The notes: generated by a model not told the origin, from the letters alone. Shown: positions 45,153 to 55,567, numbered from the stretch's first letter. The stretch: 64,000 nucleotides of DNA from Gammaproteobacteria bacterium (GCA_033344735.1 JAWPMW010000001.1:496001-560000), one strand, 5' to 3'. Numbers and translations: made by a program.

Positions 45153-47456
45153 TTGACAATCTCAAGTACTCAAAGTGAGTGCAAAGTAGCACCACAAAAA
45201 GAAGAACCTGGAGATATTAATGAAAGATTCTCCTATTTAATTGATCAAGGTAAATCTTCATTTTCTGGAGAATATTTTCACCAATGGGAACAAGCTTGCA
45301 ATAAGCTTGCAAATGCAGGATACGGATCATTAATACCGTTATCTTATGTTCGTGAATCACCAAAATTAGCAAATCTATTGAGTGCTGAAATTGCTATCAA
45401 TTTTGTATCATTAGTTTCATTGTCAGCGATAAAATTAAATCGTGCTGCCTCAGAATTGTTACCAAAGTCAGCTATTGTCGCCGCACAAAAGCTTTCGACC
45501 ATCCCAGAATTTTTATCTTGGGTGTCTACAATTGAAGTGCTTATTAAAGCAGCGCCTGAGTCTGTTTTACCTGTTCTTGAGCGAACTCAAAAGATATTAA
45601 CAACTTTGACGCCCGAGCAATTTCGTTCTTGGGCGTTAGCTGGTTTGCGGTCTACAGATGAAGATAAGAACCGTCAAATACAATATTTTTCATTTGCTGA
45701 TCCGGAGTCTGAAAAATGGTTTCGTCATGAAGCTGGAGATGTTGTATTTACGGATATTGACCGTCGCTTAAAGTTATATTTGGTATCGTTATGGAATTTG
45801 CGTCCACCAATTCGTGATCTTCCAGCATCTACTTCTCCATTGTCGTTGCGACGAATCTCAATATCTAATGGAGTAGTGCGAATCCCAGAAGTTTTTCCAG
45901 GATTTCATGGCGATCAGGCGGAAAAAATTTTCCGTGCGGGATTGGCGCATGTTGGCGCACACCTCGTGTACTCGACTAAGGTATTTCCAGTAGCTGAACT
46001 AAAGCCAATCCAGATTGCTTTGATATCTCTTTTAGAAGATGCACGTGTTGAGTATCTTGCTATGCAAGCATTTCCAGGTTTGAAAGAATTATGGTTGCCT
46101 CTACATGTTGCGAAAGCGAGTGGACCTAAGCTGGTTCCTCATTTACTTGCACGATTATCACGCGCATTAATTGATAGTGAATTTAAAGATAGAGATGGTT
46201 GGGTGCAAAAAGGTCGAGATATGTTTTTTGATAAATCTAATAATATGTCAGATCCAATTATGTGCAGAAAGTTAGGTGTACTGTTAGGTAACGATCTAGG
46301 ACAGATGCGTGCACAATTTAATTCTAAAACATATGTAGTAGAGCCGCCTTATCGTGATGACAATTTGGGTTTATGGGATTTTGGTGATCAACAAGGGGAT
46401 GAAGAAGATAATGAAGGAGTATTCATTGAAGCCGTACAGATGGATCAAAAGGATAAAAATGACGACACCTCCTCAGATCTGGATCGTAATGAGGAAGATC
46501 AAACTAGTGAACAACAATATAATGCTCGACAAAGTCAAGATGACGAAGTTCGTGAATCTGAAATTGCAGTTCGTTATCCTGAGTTTGATTACCTGACTGG
46601 CTATGAACGTCCTAACTGGACATGTGTTGTTGAATATTTCCCAGATTTCGGTGATGCATACTTGATTGATAGAATTTTAGAAACTCATAGAGATTTAGTG
46701 AATAGAATCACGCAGCTCATTCAATCTGCCAAAGTCAGTTTGCCAGAACGACTGCATCGTCAAAGTGTTGGTGAGTCGTTGGACATAGATGCATGTATTG
46801 ATGCTGTTGTCAGTCGAAGGATGGGACAAACTCCAGACCCAAGAATATATAGTACTACGGAACGAAAGCATCGTGATCTTTCTGTTCAAGTGTTGCTTGA
46901 TATCTCTAATTCTACTAATGACATTGTGCCCAATACAAATGAATCTGTTTTACAAGTGGAAATCCAGGCAACAAGCTTGTTGGCATATGCCATGACTGAA
47001 TTGGGAGATCCGTTTGGTATTGCTGCATTCTGTTCGGATGGTAAAGAGGATGTTCATTATTACCGAATTAAAAACTTTAATGATGAATATGATAAGACTT
47101 CACGTGCATATTTGGCGGGTTTAAAAGGAAAATTATCTACTCGCATGGGTGCTGCTATGCGTCATGCGGTAAAAGAATTGACAGTACAACAGACACATCG
47201 TCGTTTATTATTAATCATTACAGATGGGGAGCCTTCAGATATAGATGTCCAAGATAAAAACTATCTGGTTGAGGATGCGCGAAAAGTTGTACGTTCTGCC
47301 TCACATATGGGTATAGATACATTCTGTGTAGGTTTAGAAGCATCAGGGGAAAACTATTTGACTAAAATCTTTGGCAAAAAGAATGTTGTACTTATTGATG
47401 AAATTGATCGTTTGCCACAACGCCTGCCAATGTTATATCTGAGATTGACCGCATAA
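45153..47456 (+). CDS. VWA-domain protein of the NorD/CbbO type
   Basis: A 767-residue cytoplasmic partner of the upstream AAA+ protein. The N-terminal helical half (about 1-420) is of NorD/CbbO type, a very acidic linker follows (about 410-475, GDEEDNEG, DRNEEDQTSE), then the C-terminal von Willebrand factor A domain with an intact MIDAS (Asp583-x-Ser585-x-Ser587 in LLDISNS; later ITDGEPSD). The start is not certain: a non-ATG codon at 45153 (TTG) fits the 8-bp gap and has weak upstream signals. The client enzyme is unknown. Confidence 0.87.
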   Translation: MTISSTQSECKVAPQKEEPGDINERFSYLIDQGKSSFSGEYFHQWEQACNKLANAGYGSLIPLSYVRESPKLANLLSAEIAINFVSLVSLSAIKLNRAASELLPKSAIVAAQKLSTIPEFLSWVSTIEVLIKAAPESVLPVLERTQKILTTLTPEQFRSWALAGLRSTDEDKNRQIQYFSFADPESEKWFRHEAGDVVFTDIDRRLKLYLVSLWNLRPPIRDLPASTSPLSLRRISISNGVVRIPEVFPGFHGDQAEKIFRAGLAHVGAHLVYSTKVFPVAELKPIQIALISLLEDARVEYLAMQAFPGLKELWLPLHVAKASGPKLVPHLLARLSRALIDSEFKDRDGWVQKGRDMFFDKSNNMSDPIMCRKLGVLLGNDLGQMRAQFNSKTYVVEPPYRDDNLGLWDFGDQQGDEEDNEGVFIEAVQMDQKDKNDDTSSDLDRNEEDQTSEQQYNARQSQDDEVRESEIAVRYPEFDYLTGYERPNWTCVVEYFPDFGDAYLIDRILETHRDLVNRITQLIQSAKVSLPERLHRQSVGESLDIDACIDAVVSRRMGQTPDPRIYSTTERKHRDLSVQVLLDISNSTNDIVPNTNESVLQVEIQATSLLAYAMTELGDPFGIAAFCSDGKEDVHYYRIKNFNDEYDKTSRAYLAGLKGKLSTRMGAAMRHAVKELTVQQTHRRLLLIITDGEPSDIDVQDKNYLVEDARKVVRSASHMGIDTFCVGLEASGENYLTKIFGKKNVVLIDEIDRLPQRLPMLYLRLTA

Positions 47457-47648
47457 ATATAATAATTACCTGTATTTACCTATCAAATATTTGTTTGAAA
47501 ACTTTCAAGCATAAGAAAATTAATGTTTATATGTTAAAACTGGCTAGAATGCAGATATTTATGATTGAACGGTTTTCTAGGATATAGCACAAGCATAGCC
47601 TTAGCGTAACAATGTGAACTTGTTCACACTAATAGGGGTGATTGAATC

Positions 47649-47981
47649 ATGAAAATCATATTGTCTTTTTTATTTGTTGCGTTATTTGTGTCTTCCTTTG
47701 CTGTGCTCGCAGGCGAAGATTTTGTTTGTGATAATAACGGCGAAAAAAGAATCATTAAAATTTCTTATCAAAATGATCAGCAGCCTGTGCCTTGTGAAGT
47801 AAAGTATGACAAAGGTCAGGGTGAGGAAACATTATGGAGTGCTCAATCTGAAGTTGGATTCTGTGAAGCTAAAGCTGATGAGTTTATTCAGAAGCAAGAA
47901 TCTTGGGGCTGGTCATGTGAGAAATTTCAAGCTCCAGTAGATGAAGTGCCACTTGAAGAATTGCATACGTCTTTATATTAA
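47649..47981 (+). CDS. Small secreted protein of unknown function
   Basis: A 110-residue protein with a clear Sec signal peptide (KIILSFLFVALFVSSFAVLAG, cleavage about residue 22). The mature part is acidic with four cysteines (FVCDNN, VPCEVKYD, GFCEAK, WSCEKF) that could form two disulfides. The motif ETLWSAQSEVGFCEAKADEFIQKQESWGWSC looks like a conserved periplasmic family, but I cannot name it. It stands alone and is convergent with the next gene. Confidence 0.75.
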   Translation: MKIILSFLFVALFVSSFAVLAGEDFVCDNNGEKRIIKISYQNDQQPVPCEVKYDKGQGEETLWSAQSEVGFCEAKADEFIQKQESWGWSCEKFQAPVDEVPLEELHTSLY

Positions 47982-48014
47982 ATAGTTATAACTTAACTAG
48001 ACCATAAATAAAAC

Positions 48015-48042
48015 AGCCACCCCGGTGTTACCTGGGGTGGCT
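48015..48042 (-). terminator. Terminator between convergent genes
   Basis: AGCCACCCC and GGGGTGGCT form a 9-bp stem with a 10-nt loop. On the minus strand it is followed by TGTTTTATTT, so it serves the secreted beta-propeller gene best; it may also work for the plus-strand small gene. Confidence 0.75.
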
Positions 48043-48067
48043 AAATTACACTCAGTGGCAGCTGAGA

Positions 48068-49699
48068 TTAATAGTAATACATCTCGAGAGTATAAAGTGT
48101 TGTTGTTCCACTTACCTCATTTGCAACGGCTAATAAAGGCTTGCCAGTAGGGCTTTTGTGAGCCGGAATATAATCTAGTCCTTCCGGCCCAAGATCTAAT
48201 CCAGGTCTTACAACTAACTCATCGTCATCATCCTTAAGTTCTTTAGATGAATTCGCGCCACTCACTCGATTGCCGAATAGTTGAACAAGTTTTGGTTTTT
48301 CAGGCCAGCTCAAATCAAAGATAGCAATTAGAGAGGCACGCTCTAAACCTACGAATGCGTACGGGACACCATCAATAAATTCAATGATTATTGCTTCTGG
48401 TTCTGGACCTTTGTCATCACTTCTGCTGTCTATTCCATCCTCGTCATTGTTTGCATTGAATAAAGCTGGGAACTGATCAGCCACAGCGCGTTCAATAACT
48501 GAGCCAGTGTCTGCTACTTTGCGTAATTTACCTCGATGGTTAAATCGCCACACTGTGATTGAGCGAGCGCCATACATGTGGACCTTGTCAATATCACCAT
48601 CATTGTCAATATCGCCATCTTGATCAGTTACGCGAGGGCGACCTAAGTCATCTTCATCCGCAAAACCAGGAAATTTTGCAACTAAGTCTGCATCTAGTGT
48701 TAAATCTTCAACGCGTACTTCTTCACTAAATCCGTCATAGTCACGTGCATCACCTTCGTTAGCAGTAACAATATAAGTTTCACCATAGTAATTAAAAGAT
48801 GCAACAGCATCTGGTTGATACATGCCAACAAGAGGAGCCCGTACAATGTTTATTGCGTCATCTTCATTAGTGTAGTCTAGTGCGTTACGTTTGCGATTGA
48901 AATTCTTAGTACCAAAAGAGTTGATCGATAATACCTTGGCTTTATGAATATCAACTACAGCAAGTGCATTGTTCTCTTGAAGAGTGACATAAGCTAAGCC
49001 ATTGGATGTTGTGATGTATTCTGGCTCTAAATCCATTGAGGCGTTCGCATTTGGTCCAAAGATTCTGACTCCTTTCTTACGGAGTTGTTCTTCTTTTCCA
49101 TTGAATTCATGAAAATCTGCAGTTGCTACAGTGGCAGAAGCAACTCCTGAGCTGATATCGATAATACTAATTGAGCCTTCAGGATCAATATTATAGTCAT
49201 CATTAGGTTCGCCTTCATTAGCAACGACTACTTTCATGCCATTCTTTGTAAACGTTAACATGTCAGGTAATGCGCCAACTTGGATTGAGCTAATAAAGCT
49301 ACAGTCCATAGCGTTATAAAATGCTACTTCACCAGGGTTTTGTTTGGGATCATCCTCAACGGCTACAGCAACTAATCCATTATAAACAGCAACACTGTTT
49401 GGGCCGCCACTGACGTTGGTAAGTGATAGATCTAAGTTGCCATCAGTACATGATTCATCTTTCGCAAATACAAATTCATCATCTATGGCTAATACGTCTA
49501 TAGTATTACTTTGTGCATTGACAACAAAAAATTTCTGGCTTGTTGCATCAAATGCAACAATCTCTGCGGCACTCTCATCAAATTCCACATCTTCATTGCT
49601 AAACGTTGCAAATGGGGTAATTTTGAATGGTTCGTAGCTTGCGTGAGCAGTACTAGATAAAGCTAGCACGCCAGCTAATAAGCTTAGTTTAAATTTCAC
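48068..49699 (-). CDS. Secreted choice-of-anchor I / YVTN beta-propeller-type protein
   Basis: A 543-residue exported protein with a Sec signal peptide (KFKLSLLAGVLALSSTAHA, cleavage about residue 20). The rest is beta-propeller-like: repeated AEIVAFDATSQKFFVVNAQSNTIDVL, GPNSVAVYNGLVAVAVE, VVANEGEPNDDYNIDPEGSISIIDI, YVTLQENNALAVVDI, IVTANEGDARDYDGFSEEVRV and PEGLDYIPAHKSPTGKPLLAVANEVSGTTTLY. This is the pattern of choice-of-anchor I proteins related to phytase/PhoX-like propellers. There are Asp-rich loops that could bind calcium. Enzyme activity is unknown. Confidence 0.85.
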   Translation of the reverse strand: MKFKLSLLAGVLALSSTAHASYEPFKITPFATFSNEDVEFDESAAEIVAFDATSQKFFVVNAQSNTIDVLAIDDEFVFAKDESCTDGNLDLSLTNVSGGPNSVAVYNGLVAVAVEDDPKQNPGEVAFYNAMDCSFISSIQVGALPDMLTFTKNGMKVVVANEGEPNDDYNIDPEGSISIIDISSGVASATVATADFHEFNGKEEQLRKKGVRIFGPNANASMDLEPEYITTSNGLAYVTLQENNALAVVDIHKAKVLSINSFGTKNFNRKRNALDYTNEDDAINIVRAPLVGMYQPDAVASFNYYGETYIVTANEGDARDYDGFSEEVRVEDLTLDADLVAKFPGFADEDDLGRPRVTDQDGDIDNDGDIDKVHMYGARSITVWRFNHRGKLRKVADTGSVIERAVADQFPALFNANNDEDGIDSRSDDKGPEPEAIIIEFIDGVPYAFVGLERASLIAIFDLSWPEKPKLVQLFGNRVSGANSSKELKDDDDELVVRPGLDLGPEGLDYIPAHKSPTGKPLLAVANEVSGTTTLYTLEMYYY

Positions 49700-50170
49700 A
49701 GCGTAGTCTCCCTCTGTTTTGGGTATTTTAAACGCCGCAAGGTATCAATCTAATATTATGATTTTGTGACGCAAAATATATCTTTTCTCTGTGAAAAATA
49801 TTTAATTAGTTGAGTTTGAATTGATTTGACTTAAAGTCGTTTATAATTGTAAAGGCTTATGCTTTGTTTTAGTGTGTGTTAATCTGGAAATGTTGATGTG
49901 AATGTCAATTTGGGACTTACTCATAATCAACCATAAGCAAATTAACCATGCTCTGTAAGGTAAATAATATTAATATGCCAAGACTTACATTTATTAAAAA
50001 ACATATGTACTTAAATAGGTGTAATTTTGTTCATGCTTATGTTTAATGTGAAAATCGGCAACGAAAATGTCGTTTCAGAGCAAGATATTTTGGTCAATGT
50101 TTGTTGTATTGCTAAAATCGACAGTCATCTGCAATCACGATCCATGCAAGGTTTATTGAGTTAATATATT
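49700..50170. other. AT-rich intergenic region
   Basis: About 470 bp between divergent genes. A 43-codon open frame (50033-50164, ending just before the next gene) exists, but has no ribosome site or recognisable similarity. Promoters for both flanking genes must be here, but none is clear. Confidence 0.5.
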
Positions 50171-50422
50171 ATGGTTGCCTTTATTAAACGAATATTTATA
50201 TTCTTATTCATTGCGCTTTTAATTTCTTTTGTATTAATCCCGCTATATGAGATATTTGTTGGAGGGCATTCATTTACCTCAATTAAGCAACATATTATTG
50301 ATAATATAAATTTTGAATCTTTAGATATATGGAAGCAGGTATTCATATTTTATTTGGCATTATGGTGTGGAAAAGCAATTTTATGGGCGCTAGCAACAGC
50401 TAGGGTAGATCCTCCAGGGTAG
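50171..50422 (+). CDS. Small two-helix membrane protein (unknown)
   Basis: An 83-residue protein with two hydrophobic helices (about 8-28 and 53-76), separated by a polar loop. No family recognised. It is 10 bp upstream of the phosphatase gene on the same strand and may be co-transcribed with it. Confidence 0.6.
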   Translation: MVAFIKRIFIFLFIALLISFVLIPLYEIFVGGHSFTSIKQHIIDNINFESLDIWKQVFIFYLALWCGKAILWALATARVDPPG

Positions 50423-50432
50423 AGGTAAAGTA

Positions 50433-50924
50433 GTGGCTGAAGATAAGAGAATAAATGTACTATTTGTATGTATGGGGAATATTTGTCGTTCACCTACCGC
50501 AGAAGGAGTATTTCATCATCTAGTGAGAATACATGGGCTGGAGGATATTATTCGTGTCGATTCTGCAGGTACGCATGCATATCATGAAGGTGAAAAGCCT
50601 GACCCTAGAGCATGTGCTTCTGCACTAGAAAAAAATTATGATATTTCATTTTCTAGAGCACGCAAAGTTAAAGATAAGGACTTTGAGGAGTTTGATTATA
50701 TCCTGCCGATGGATAATGCCAATCTAAGTGCCTTGCAAGTGAAATCCCCGTTAATGCATCGCGATAAAATTGAACTATTCTTGAATTTCCATCCAGAAAA
50801 ATCTGGTCAAGAAGTGCCTGACCCATACTATCGCGACAGCGATTTATTTGATGGCGTATTTGAGATGGTAGAAGAGGGTTGTTGGAATCTATTAAAGGTG
50901 ATGCGTAAACGTCACCACCTTTAA
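50433..50924 (+). CDS. Low-molecular-weight protein-tyrosine phosphatase
   Basis: A 163-residue phosphatase of the LMW-PTP family. The catalytic loop CMGNICR (Cys13 to Arg19, the CX5R motif followed by SPTAEG) and the general-acid loop VPDPYY near the C-terminus are intact. The start is GTG. It would dephosphorylate tyrosine in proteins (often polysaccharide-synthesis kinases); no kinase is adjacent. It is convergent with rne. Confidence 0.93.
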   Translation: MAEDKRINVLFVCMGNICRSPTAEGVFHHLVRIHGLEDIIRVDSAGTHAYHEGEKPDPRACASALEKNYDISFSRARKVKDKDFEEFDYILPMDNANLSALQVKSPLMHRDKIELFLNFHPEKSGQEVPDPYYRDSDLFDGVFEMVEEGCWNLLKVMRKRHHL

Positions 50925-50953
50925 TGCCTTTAAGAAAAGCTAGTAAATCAACT

Positions 50954-53158
50954 TTACGTACTAGGCTCTTTTTCCTGAGTCTGAGGTTTTTGCTGGCTAG
51001 TAGTATTGCTGTTATTTGATTCGTTCTGTTGAGGTGCAGGGTTGCTGTTAGTACTTTGTGTATTACCATTTGCCTGAGGACTGTTACCTGAAGAGTTTCC
51101 TTCTTTAGGACCCTGCGTTTGCTGCTTATTGTCACTGCCAGAATTATTCTGCTTATTATTCGATTGATCAGCATTTTGATTGCGATTCTGGGAGCGCTGG
51201 GAATCTGAGCGATTTCGATTGCGGTTTCGGTTTCGGTTACGATTTCGATTGCGGTTGCTATTATTGTCTGACTGATTTTTTTCACCGTCTGCACGCGGCT
51301 GGTCATTTTTATTTTCGTTTCGACCGCCTTTACGATTTTGTCCGCGCTGATTAGGCTTTCTACGACGATTGTTATTACGATTATTGTTATTGCTGTATCG
51401 ACCGCGAGATTGATTTTTACCACGAGAATTTGATTCAGCTTTTTTAGCTTCTTCTTGTGATGTGTCTTCAAACAACCAGCCAAATAATTTTGCAAAGATA
51501 CCTTTAGATGCTTTCTTTCCTTGAGCGGAAACTTGGCTTGGTACTGGAGTTGGTGCGGGTGCATCCATGCTAACTGTAGATACAGCTGGTTTATCAACCG
51601 GCCTCTGTGTAGTTGTAGTGATTTCTATTTCTTCTTCTTGGCTAGTGCTTAATTCATAACTGGTTTTACCCTCAGTTTCTTTGTCGTCATCGCGTACACG
51701 TTGTACTTCAAAGTGAGGGGTTTCTAGATTTGCTTGCGGTACGATTATTAAATCAATTTTATGCCGATGTTCAATTTCTTGTAGAGATAAACGTTTTTCG
51801 TTAAGCAGAAATGTGCCAACATCTACAGGAACGCGCGCTATCACTTTTCCTGTTTTATCTTTCATTGCTTCTTCTTCAAGTAAGCGCAGAATGGCTAGTG
51901 CTAGAGACTCGCTGGTGCGAATAGTGCCATGACCAGTACATCTAGGGCATACAATTTGACTGGACTCTCCTAAAGAAGGGCGTAATCGTTGGCGAGACAT
52001 TTCTAATAGACCAAAACGAGAAATACGTCCAAGCTGAATACGTGCACGATCAACTTCGACGGCATCTCGTAATCGATTTTCTACTTCACGTTGATTTTTA
52101 TTAGCTAGCATGTCGATGAAATCAACCACAATCAATCCACCTAAATCACGCAAACGTAATTGGCGTGCAATTTCATCTGCTGCTTCTAGATTAGTTTGTA
52201 GTGCAGTTTGTTCAATGTCGCTACCTTTAGTAGCGCGCGCAGAGTTGATATCAATAGAAAGCATTGCCTCCGTATGATCGATAACAATAGCGCCACCCGA
52301 AGGTAAATTCACTTCGCGCTGAAAAGCAGATTCGATTTGCGCTTCGATTTGATAGCGATTAAATAGAGGCACATGATCTTCATATAATTTAAGTTTGCGA
52401 AGATCATTAGGCATTACTTGTTCTAAAAAATGGTGCGCATCTTTATAAACAGCATTATCATCAATGATAATTTCATTAATATCATTACGGAAGTGATCAC
52501 GTAGAGCACGAATCATAGCGTTGCTTTCTTGGTAAATTAAGAAAGGTTCTTCTTTCTGAGAAGCTGCATTTTCAATCGCCAGCCATACTTTCTCTAGGTA
52601 AGAGATATCCCAACCGAGTTCTTCACTAGTACGCCCCACTCCTGCGGTTCGTACAATCGCACCCATACCATTAGGAATTTTGATCTGGCTTAACGCCTCA
52701 CGCACTTCTTTTCTATCATCGCCTTCTATACGTCGTGAGACACCACCTGCACGTGGATTATTAGGCATTAATACTAAATAGCGCCCAGCTAGACTGATGA
52801 ATGTCGTAAGTGCCGCACCTTTATTGCCTCGTTCTTCACGTTCTACTTGAACGATAAGTTGCTGGCCTTCTTCTATCAGGTCTTTTATTGGTGGGCGTTC
52901 ACCCGCAGGGGTATTGTTATCTTTGAAATAAAGCTTGGATATTTCTTTGAAAGGTAGGAAACCATGGCGTTCAACGCCATAGTTAACAAAAGCAGCCTCT
53001 AAACTCGGTTCAATCCGAGTGATAATGCCTTTGTATATATTGGCTTTCTTTTGCTCTTGTGAAGGAACTTCGATATCGAGATCGTATAGCTTTTGGCCAT
53101 CGACCATCGCAACACGCAATTCCTCTTGCTGTGTAGCATTTACTAGTATTCTTTTCAT
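50954..53158 (-). CDS. rne: Ribonuclease E
   Basis: Essential endoribonuclease for mRNA decay and rRNA/tRNA processing. It has 734 residues: S1 RNA-binding domain (about 35-125), catalytic DNase-I-like region with [19 protein letters not shown] and LIVVDFIDM (catalytic Asp residues), Zn-link CPRCTGHG (about 403-410), small domain, then a low-complexity C-terminal scaffold (about 530-734). The tail is rich in Asn, Arg, Gln and Ser and includes an NR dipeptide run encoded by a hexamer repeat (51210-51258). It is shorter than the E. coli protein (1061) but keeps a disordered RNA-binding tail. Confidence 0.97.
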   Translation of the reverse strand: MKRILVNATQQEELRVAMVDGQKLYDLDIEVPSQEQKKANIYKGIITRIEPSLEAAFVNYGVERHGFLPFKEISKLYFKDNNTPAGERPPIKDLIEEGQQLIVQVEREERGNKGAALTTFISLAGRYLVLMPNNPRAGGVSRRIEGDDRKEVREALSQIKIPNGMGAIVRTAGVGRTSEELGWDISYLEKVWLAIENAASQKEEPFLIYQESNAMIRALRDHFRNDINEIIIDDNAVYKDAHHFLEQVMPNDLRKLKLYEDHVPLFNRYQIEAQIESAFQREVNLPSGGAIVIDHTEAMLSIDINSARATKGSDIEQTALQTNLEAADEIARQLRLRDLGGLIVVDFIDMLANKNQREVENRLRDAVEVDRARIQLGRISRFGLLEMSRQRLRPSLGESSQIVCPRCTGHGTIRTSESLALAILRLLEEEAMKDKTGKVIARVPVDVGTFLLNEKRLSLQEIEHRHKIDLIIVPQANLETPHFEVQRVRDDDKETEGKTSYELSTSQEEEIEITTTTQRPVDKPAVSTVSMDAPAPTPVPSQVSAQGKKASKGIFAKLFGWLFEDTSQEEAKKAESNSRGKNQSRGRYSNNNNRNNNRRRKPNQRGQNRKGGRNENKNDQPRADGEKNQSDNNSNRNRNRNRNRNRNRNRSDSQRSQNRNQNADQSNNKQNNSGSDNKQQTQGPKEGNSSGNSPQANGNTQSTNSNPAPQQNESNNSNTTSQQKPQTQEKEPST
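51210..51258 (-). repeat. Hexamer repeat in the rne scaffold region
   Basis: About eight degenerate 6-bp units of the form CGNTTN (plus strand), encoding alternating Asn-Arg residues. Such a tract could vary in length by slippage without shifting the frame. Confidence 0.8.
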
Positions 53159-53553
53159 ATTGGTCTCGGTTTTCTATTTCTGCTTTCAATTGCATATAGG
53201 GTGTCAACCCATTTTGCGCAACGTGTCCAACCACAGAATGGCGTGATAAGCCATCTGTACACAACGTAAAGAGCTCTTTTACAGAGTTCATTAATAAATT
53301 GCAGATTGAAAGTAGAATGAACATTCTTTTAATTATTTACTTTGTCCGTCGTGACGGTAGTAAAATCTATTTAAACTCTGACTGCTATGTTATTACAGTC
53401 AGAAATAAGGGTAATTAAGCTCTTTTGCGCTGGTCTGTTTGGGGCGCTGAGAGTGGCTTGAGCTATCGCTAACTTCGGTTCTCAAGTAACTTAATGACGC
53501 CAACTATATCAATCATTTCAATGAGCGGCAATGACCTCAGGTTTTAAATATAA
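53159..53553. promoter_or_regulatory. Long divergent leader of rne and rluC
   Basis: About 395 bp without a gene. The rne 5' leader is long in gammaproteobacteria and mediates autoregulation; this region has the corresponding position. Short inverted repeats such as CCGTC-GT-GACGG near 53348 are present. I see no other feature. Confidence 0.5.
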
Positions 53554-54501
53554 GTGACTGTCAATAAAGCAAAATTCGTAGAGGTCGATGAAAACCATGC
53601 TGGTCAGCGTATAGACAACTTTTTACTAGCTCATTTTACTAAAGTGCCTAAAAGTAGAATATACCGAGCACTTCGTAGCGGTGAAGTTAGAGTCAATAAA
53701 GGCCGGGTAAAACCCATTTATAGAGTTAAACTAGGTGATATGGTCAGACTGCCGCCAATTTCGACCGAACAGAACATCAATTCGCAAGCTAGCGTACCTA
53801 AGAATTTGATAGGTCAATTGGAAGACCAAATTATATTTGAAAATGAGCACCTTCTAGTGATCAATAAACCTGCTGGAATTGCGGTACATAGTGGGACTGG
53901 TGAACGTTGGGGGGTGATTGAGGCATTTCGTGCAAGCAGAGAGCATCAACCATTTCTAGAATTAGCTCATCGCATCGACAAAGATACCAGTGGATGTTTG
54001 GTATTAGCTAAAACTCGGCGTGCCTTACTAGATGTTCAAGATGCGCTACATGCTAAAGAATCGCGTAAAGAATATATTTTTCTTGTCAAAGGTGACTGGA
54101 AGATTAAAAAGCATACAGTCGAGCATGCGCTAGAAAAGCAGGCAAATAATAGCATCGGATCTAAAATGGCTGGCTCTGAATCGGGTAAAGATGCCATTAC
54201 CATATTCACAACAAAAGAGCGCTTCAAAAAGCACTCGCTTATGTCTGCAAGTATTTTGACTGGTCGTACCCATCAAATTAGAGTCCATGCTCAGCTCGAA
54301 GGCCATCCCATCGCGGGAGACAAGCGATATGGCGACTTTGAATATAATCGTGAGTTACAAAAATTAGGATTACAGCGTATGTTTTTACATGCAGATTATC
54401 TGAAACTTTGTCTATCGGCTCTCAGTCAGACATTAGAGTTTCGAGCACCACTTCCCGAGGAGCTGAAAAAGCTGTGTAAACGGCTGCGCAAAGGGGAGTA
54501 G
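53554..54501 (+). CDS. rluC: Ribosomal large subunit pseudouridine synthase C
   Basis: Converts uridines of 23S rRNA to pseudouridine (955, 2504 and 2580 by E. coli numbering). It has 315 residues: S4 RNA-binding domain (about 14-75: GQRIDNFLLAHFTKVPKSRIYRALRSGEVRVNKGRVK) and the RluA-type catalytic domain with AHRIDKDTSGCLVLAKT (catalytic Asp) and GRTHQIRVHAQLEGHPIAGDKRYG. The start is GTG. Its divergent placement from rne matches many gammaproteobacteria. Confidence 0.95.
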   Translation: MTVNKAKFVEVDENHAGQRIDNFLLAHFTKVPKSRIYRALRSGEVRVNKGRVKPIYRVKLGDMVRLPPISTEQNINSQASVPKNLIGQLEDQIIFENEHLLVINKPAGIAVHSGTGERWGVIEAFRASREHQPFLELAHRIDKDTSGCLVLAKTRRALLDVQDALHAKESRKEYIFLVKGDWKIKKHTVEHALEKQANNSIGSKMAGSESGKDAITIFTTKERFKKHSLMSASILTGRTHQIRVHAQLEGHPIAGDKRYGDFEYNRELQKLGLQRMFLHADYLKLCLSALSQTLEFRAPLPEELKKLCKRLRKGE

Positions 54502-54587
54502 TGAAAGCGAATTAAGTCATTCACATGCTACAATTTAGACAATTGATGATAGCTATTTTTTAAACGTATTCGAGGTAACCTAGTCAC

Positions 54588-55529
54588 ATGGATGAATCCA
54601 AAACTAATTGGGAACGTGATGCCATTGTTGAGTTAGCCAATGCAGGACTCAAAGAGCAACGTCGTGCCAGACGATGGGGAATATTTTTTAAATTATTCTT
54701 TGTTGCCTATTTAATTATTTTTTTGATTACGTTTGTTGGTTCAAAGAAGGCTGATAGCTTGATGTCCAATGAACGCCACACCGCACTAGTCAGCTTATCT
54801 GGTGTCATTGCCGATGGCGAAGACGCTAGTGCAAATAATGTTGTTTATGGATTACGTCAAGCCTTTGACAACGAAAACTCTGCGGCTGTTATTCTAAGTA
54901 TTAATAGTCCTGGTGGTTCGCCAGTTCAGTCTGCGTATATTTATAATGAAATTAAAAGATTGCGAGAAGAGTATCCAACTAAACCTTTATATTCAGTAGT
55001 ATCAGACATTTGTGCATCGGGCGGTGTATACGTAGCAGTTGCTGCTGATAAAATTTTTGCAAATGAATCAAGTATAGTGGGTTCTATTGGTGTACGCATG
55101 GATGGGTTTGGTTTGGAAGGAACCATTGAAAAACTAGGCATTGAAAGACGGTTATTAACTGCGGGTAAGCATAAAGCATTACTTGATCCATTCTCACCGG
55201 AGAATCCTGTCGAAAAGCAACACGTACAAACCATGCTAAATGAAATTCATCAAGAATTTATTGATGTGGTTAAAGAGGGGCGTGGTGATCGTTTATCTGA
55301 TGACCCAACATTGTTTACTGGGTTGTTTTGGACGGGTACTAAAGCGATGGAGCTTGGCTTGGTTGATGGCTTAGGTAGTGCCGGCTATGTTGCTCGTGAA
55401 GTCGTTGGTGTTGAAGAAATTGTTGATTACTCATATCAAGAAGACATATTTCAACGTTTTGCAGGACGAATTGGAAGTTCTATTGGTTCACAACTAAGAC
55501 TTTGGCTGGAAGGTGTAAACATTCGTTAA
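54588..55529 (+). CDS. sppA: Signal peptide peptidase SppA-type S49 protease
   Basis: Membrane-bound serine protease of family S49, the short (SohB/SppA 36K-like) type, 313 residues. It has one transmembrane helix (about 32-50), then LSGVIADGEDAS, LSINSPGGSPVQSAYIYNEI, the nucleophile region DICASGGVYVAVAADKIFANESSIVGSIGV (Ser of ASGG) and the Lys region LTAGKHKALLDPFSP. It digests residual signal peptides. Confidence 0.93.
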   Translation: MDESKTNWERDAIVELANAGLKEQRRARRWGIFFKLFFVAYLIIFLITFVGSKKADSLMSNERHTALVSLSGVIADGEDASANNVVYGLRQAFDNENSAAVILSINSPGGSPVQSAYIYNEIKRLREEYPTKPLYSVVSDICASGGVYVAVAADKIFANESSIVGSIGVRMDGFGLEGTIEKLGIERRLLTAGKHKALLDPFSPENPVEKQHVQTMLNEIHQEFIDVVKEGRGDRLSDDPTLFTGLFWTGTKAMELGLVDGLGSAGYVAREVVGVEEIVDYSYQEDIFQRFAGRIGSSIGSQLRLWLEGVNIR

Positions 55530-55567
55530 TTGGATTAACTACATAATGTACCCATGATTTAAAAAAA

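Noticed and set aside
44338-47456. Reading the AAA+/VWA pair as a Rubisco activase (cbbQ/cbbO)
   Set aside because: No Rubisco or other cbb gene is in the window; the subfamily alone cannot fix the client, so only the general family name was used.
50033-50164. 43-codon open frame before the small membrane protein
   Set aside because: No ribosome site, no similarity and ordinary AT-rich composition; mentioned only as a possibility.
51210-51258. CRISPR-like or iteron array
   Set aside because: The repeats are contiguous hexamers within the rne coding frame with no spacers. No CRISPR array was seen anywhere in the window.
50668-51597. Long minus-strand open frame across rne and the phosphatase gene
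   Set aside because: It is an out-of-frame shadow of the repeat-rich rne tail with a low-complexity Ile/Thr/Lys product.
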